Below are positions 13,341-13,673 of a DNA stretch of 13,673 nucleotides, in pieces; the stretch's first letter is position 1; each line of letters starts with the position of its first letter. The notes under the pieces were generated by a model, which saw only the letters and a list, made by a program, of their open reading frames with translations, did no database searches and had not been told where the DNA came from. Source of the stretch: Gammaproteobacteria bacterium. GTDB lineage: Bacteria; Pseudomonadota; Gammaproteobacteria; Pseudomonadales; Azotimanducaceae. The DNA is taken from the NCBI GenBank assembly GCA_028821035.1, contig JAPPHP010000352.1, positions 1 to 13,673 on the forward strand. The letters run 5' to 3'. The position numbers and the translations under genes were made by a program.

Positions 13341-13673
13341 GACTGCGGCAACCGCGCCGCCTTCTCCGCGTCGTACCACCATGCGTCCGGGAAACTCGTG
13401 CGGAACTCCGCGTCGTACGGTGGCCGCCCGAACTTGTCCCAGTAGACGGCCCGGGGTCCTTCGACCCCGACGATCGGGATCATGTAGAAGTTCCACAACA
13501 GCACGCGGTCGAGCGCCCTCTGCGCGGCGGTCAACTCTTCGTGGCTCCGCGCGTTGAGGACGCGCATCACGAGGTCGTCCACGACCGGCAGGTCGATGCC
13601 GGGCAGGTTTCGCGTCAGGGGTCTGTCGATGGTGTCGGAGTGGAAGTAGGAGATCACCTCCGCGGTGGGCGGC
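13328..13673 (-). CDS. Peptide ABC transporter substrate-binding protein (partial, YejA-like)
   Basis: The C-terminal 114 residues of a minus-strand gene whose 5' part lies beyond the right edge. The visible part matches the end of family 5 extracellular solute-binding proteins of the YejA type: SRNL-like TRNLPGID, a VDDLVMRVLNAR helix, then RALDRVLLWNFYMIPIV, the AVYWDKFGRP segment and a final WWYDAEKAARL. In the family this region closes the large alpha/beta domain and contributes to the peptide pocket; the protein works in the periplasm with an Opp/Yej-type permease and ATPase, not visible here. The stop TGA is at 13330-13328. Any valine GTG near 13657 is internal, because the homologous frame continues upstream to the window end (PPTAE-). 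It converges on the ThDP gene and the toxin-antitoxin relic. Confidence 0.85.
   Translation of the reverse strand, partial: PPTAEVISYFHSDTIDRPLTRNLPGIDLPVVDDLVMRVLNARSHEELTAAQRALDRVLLWNFYMIPIVGVEGPRAVYWDKFGRPPYDAEFRTSFPDAWWYDAEKAARLPQSGAQ

Noticed and set aside
13191..13445. 84-residue intact PIN-domain gene
   Set aside because: Only the first 14 residues match VapC; the following residues are out of frame with the C-terminal VapC homology, so it is a pseudogene.

Overview
The window is GC-rich (roughly two thirds G+C by eye) and densely packed, with eight intact protein-coding genes on one or other strand, one partial gene at the right edge, one small lipoprotein gene, and the remains of a toxin-antitoxin module. 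Four features point to a diderm (Gram-negative-type) bacterium: lipobox signal peptides, a MacA-type periplasmic adaptor with MacB/FtsX-type partners, a YejA-like solute-binding protein, and catabolic oxygenases. The phylum cannot be fixed from the sequence; a high-GC Pseudomonadota or Acidobacteriota lineage would fit. No rRNA, tRNA, CRISPR array, insertion sequence or phage gene is visible.

Left part (1-6416). Two paralogous DUF3604 lipoproteins of exactly 676 residues each lie in the same direction (198-2228 and 4386-6416). Between them, on the opposite strand, sits a two-gene operon: a type I extradiol (VOC-fold) dioxygenase, then an acyl-CoA-dehydrogenase-fold flavin monooxygenase. This pair looks like an aromatic ring hydroxylation plus meta-cleavage unit. 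Its flavin reductase is not in the window. The VOC gene and the second DUF3604 gene diverge from an 85-bp intergenic region.

Middle part (6418-11207, minus strand). This is a tightly spaced five-gene operon: MacA/HlyD-like adaptor, ABC ATPase, MacB/FtsX-type permease, alpha/beta hydrolase, small lipoprotein. The spacings are 16, 2 and 3 bp, then a one-base TAATG overlap. The first three genes form a tripartite-type efflux or lipoprotein-handling pump without its outer-membrane channel. The adaptor carries an unusual G/P-rich plus LTxxQ (Spy/CpxP-like) insertion near its C-terminus. Its start codon lies only 8 bp after a good -10 hexamer, which suggests a leaderless mRNA.

Right part (11208-13673). 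A divergent 158-bp intergenic region holds a perfect 6-bp-arm inverted repeat. It is followed by a thiamine-diphosphate enzyme of the acetolactate-synthase superfamily with unknown substrate. Directly after its stop codon lies a decayed Phd/YefM-VapC toxin-antitoxin module: an antitoxin missing its N-terminus and a toxin missing its whole middle. The right edge cuts a minus-strand gene for a family 5 (YejA-like) peptide-binding protein.

The most notable points are the paired DUF3604 lipoproteins around a catabolic operon, the LTxxQ insertion in the efflux adaptor, the leaderless-type promoter, and the toxin-antitoxin relic.
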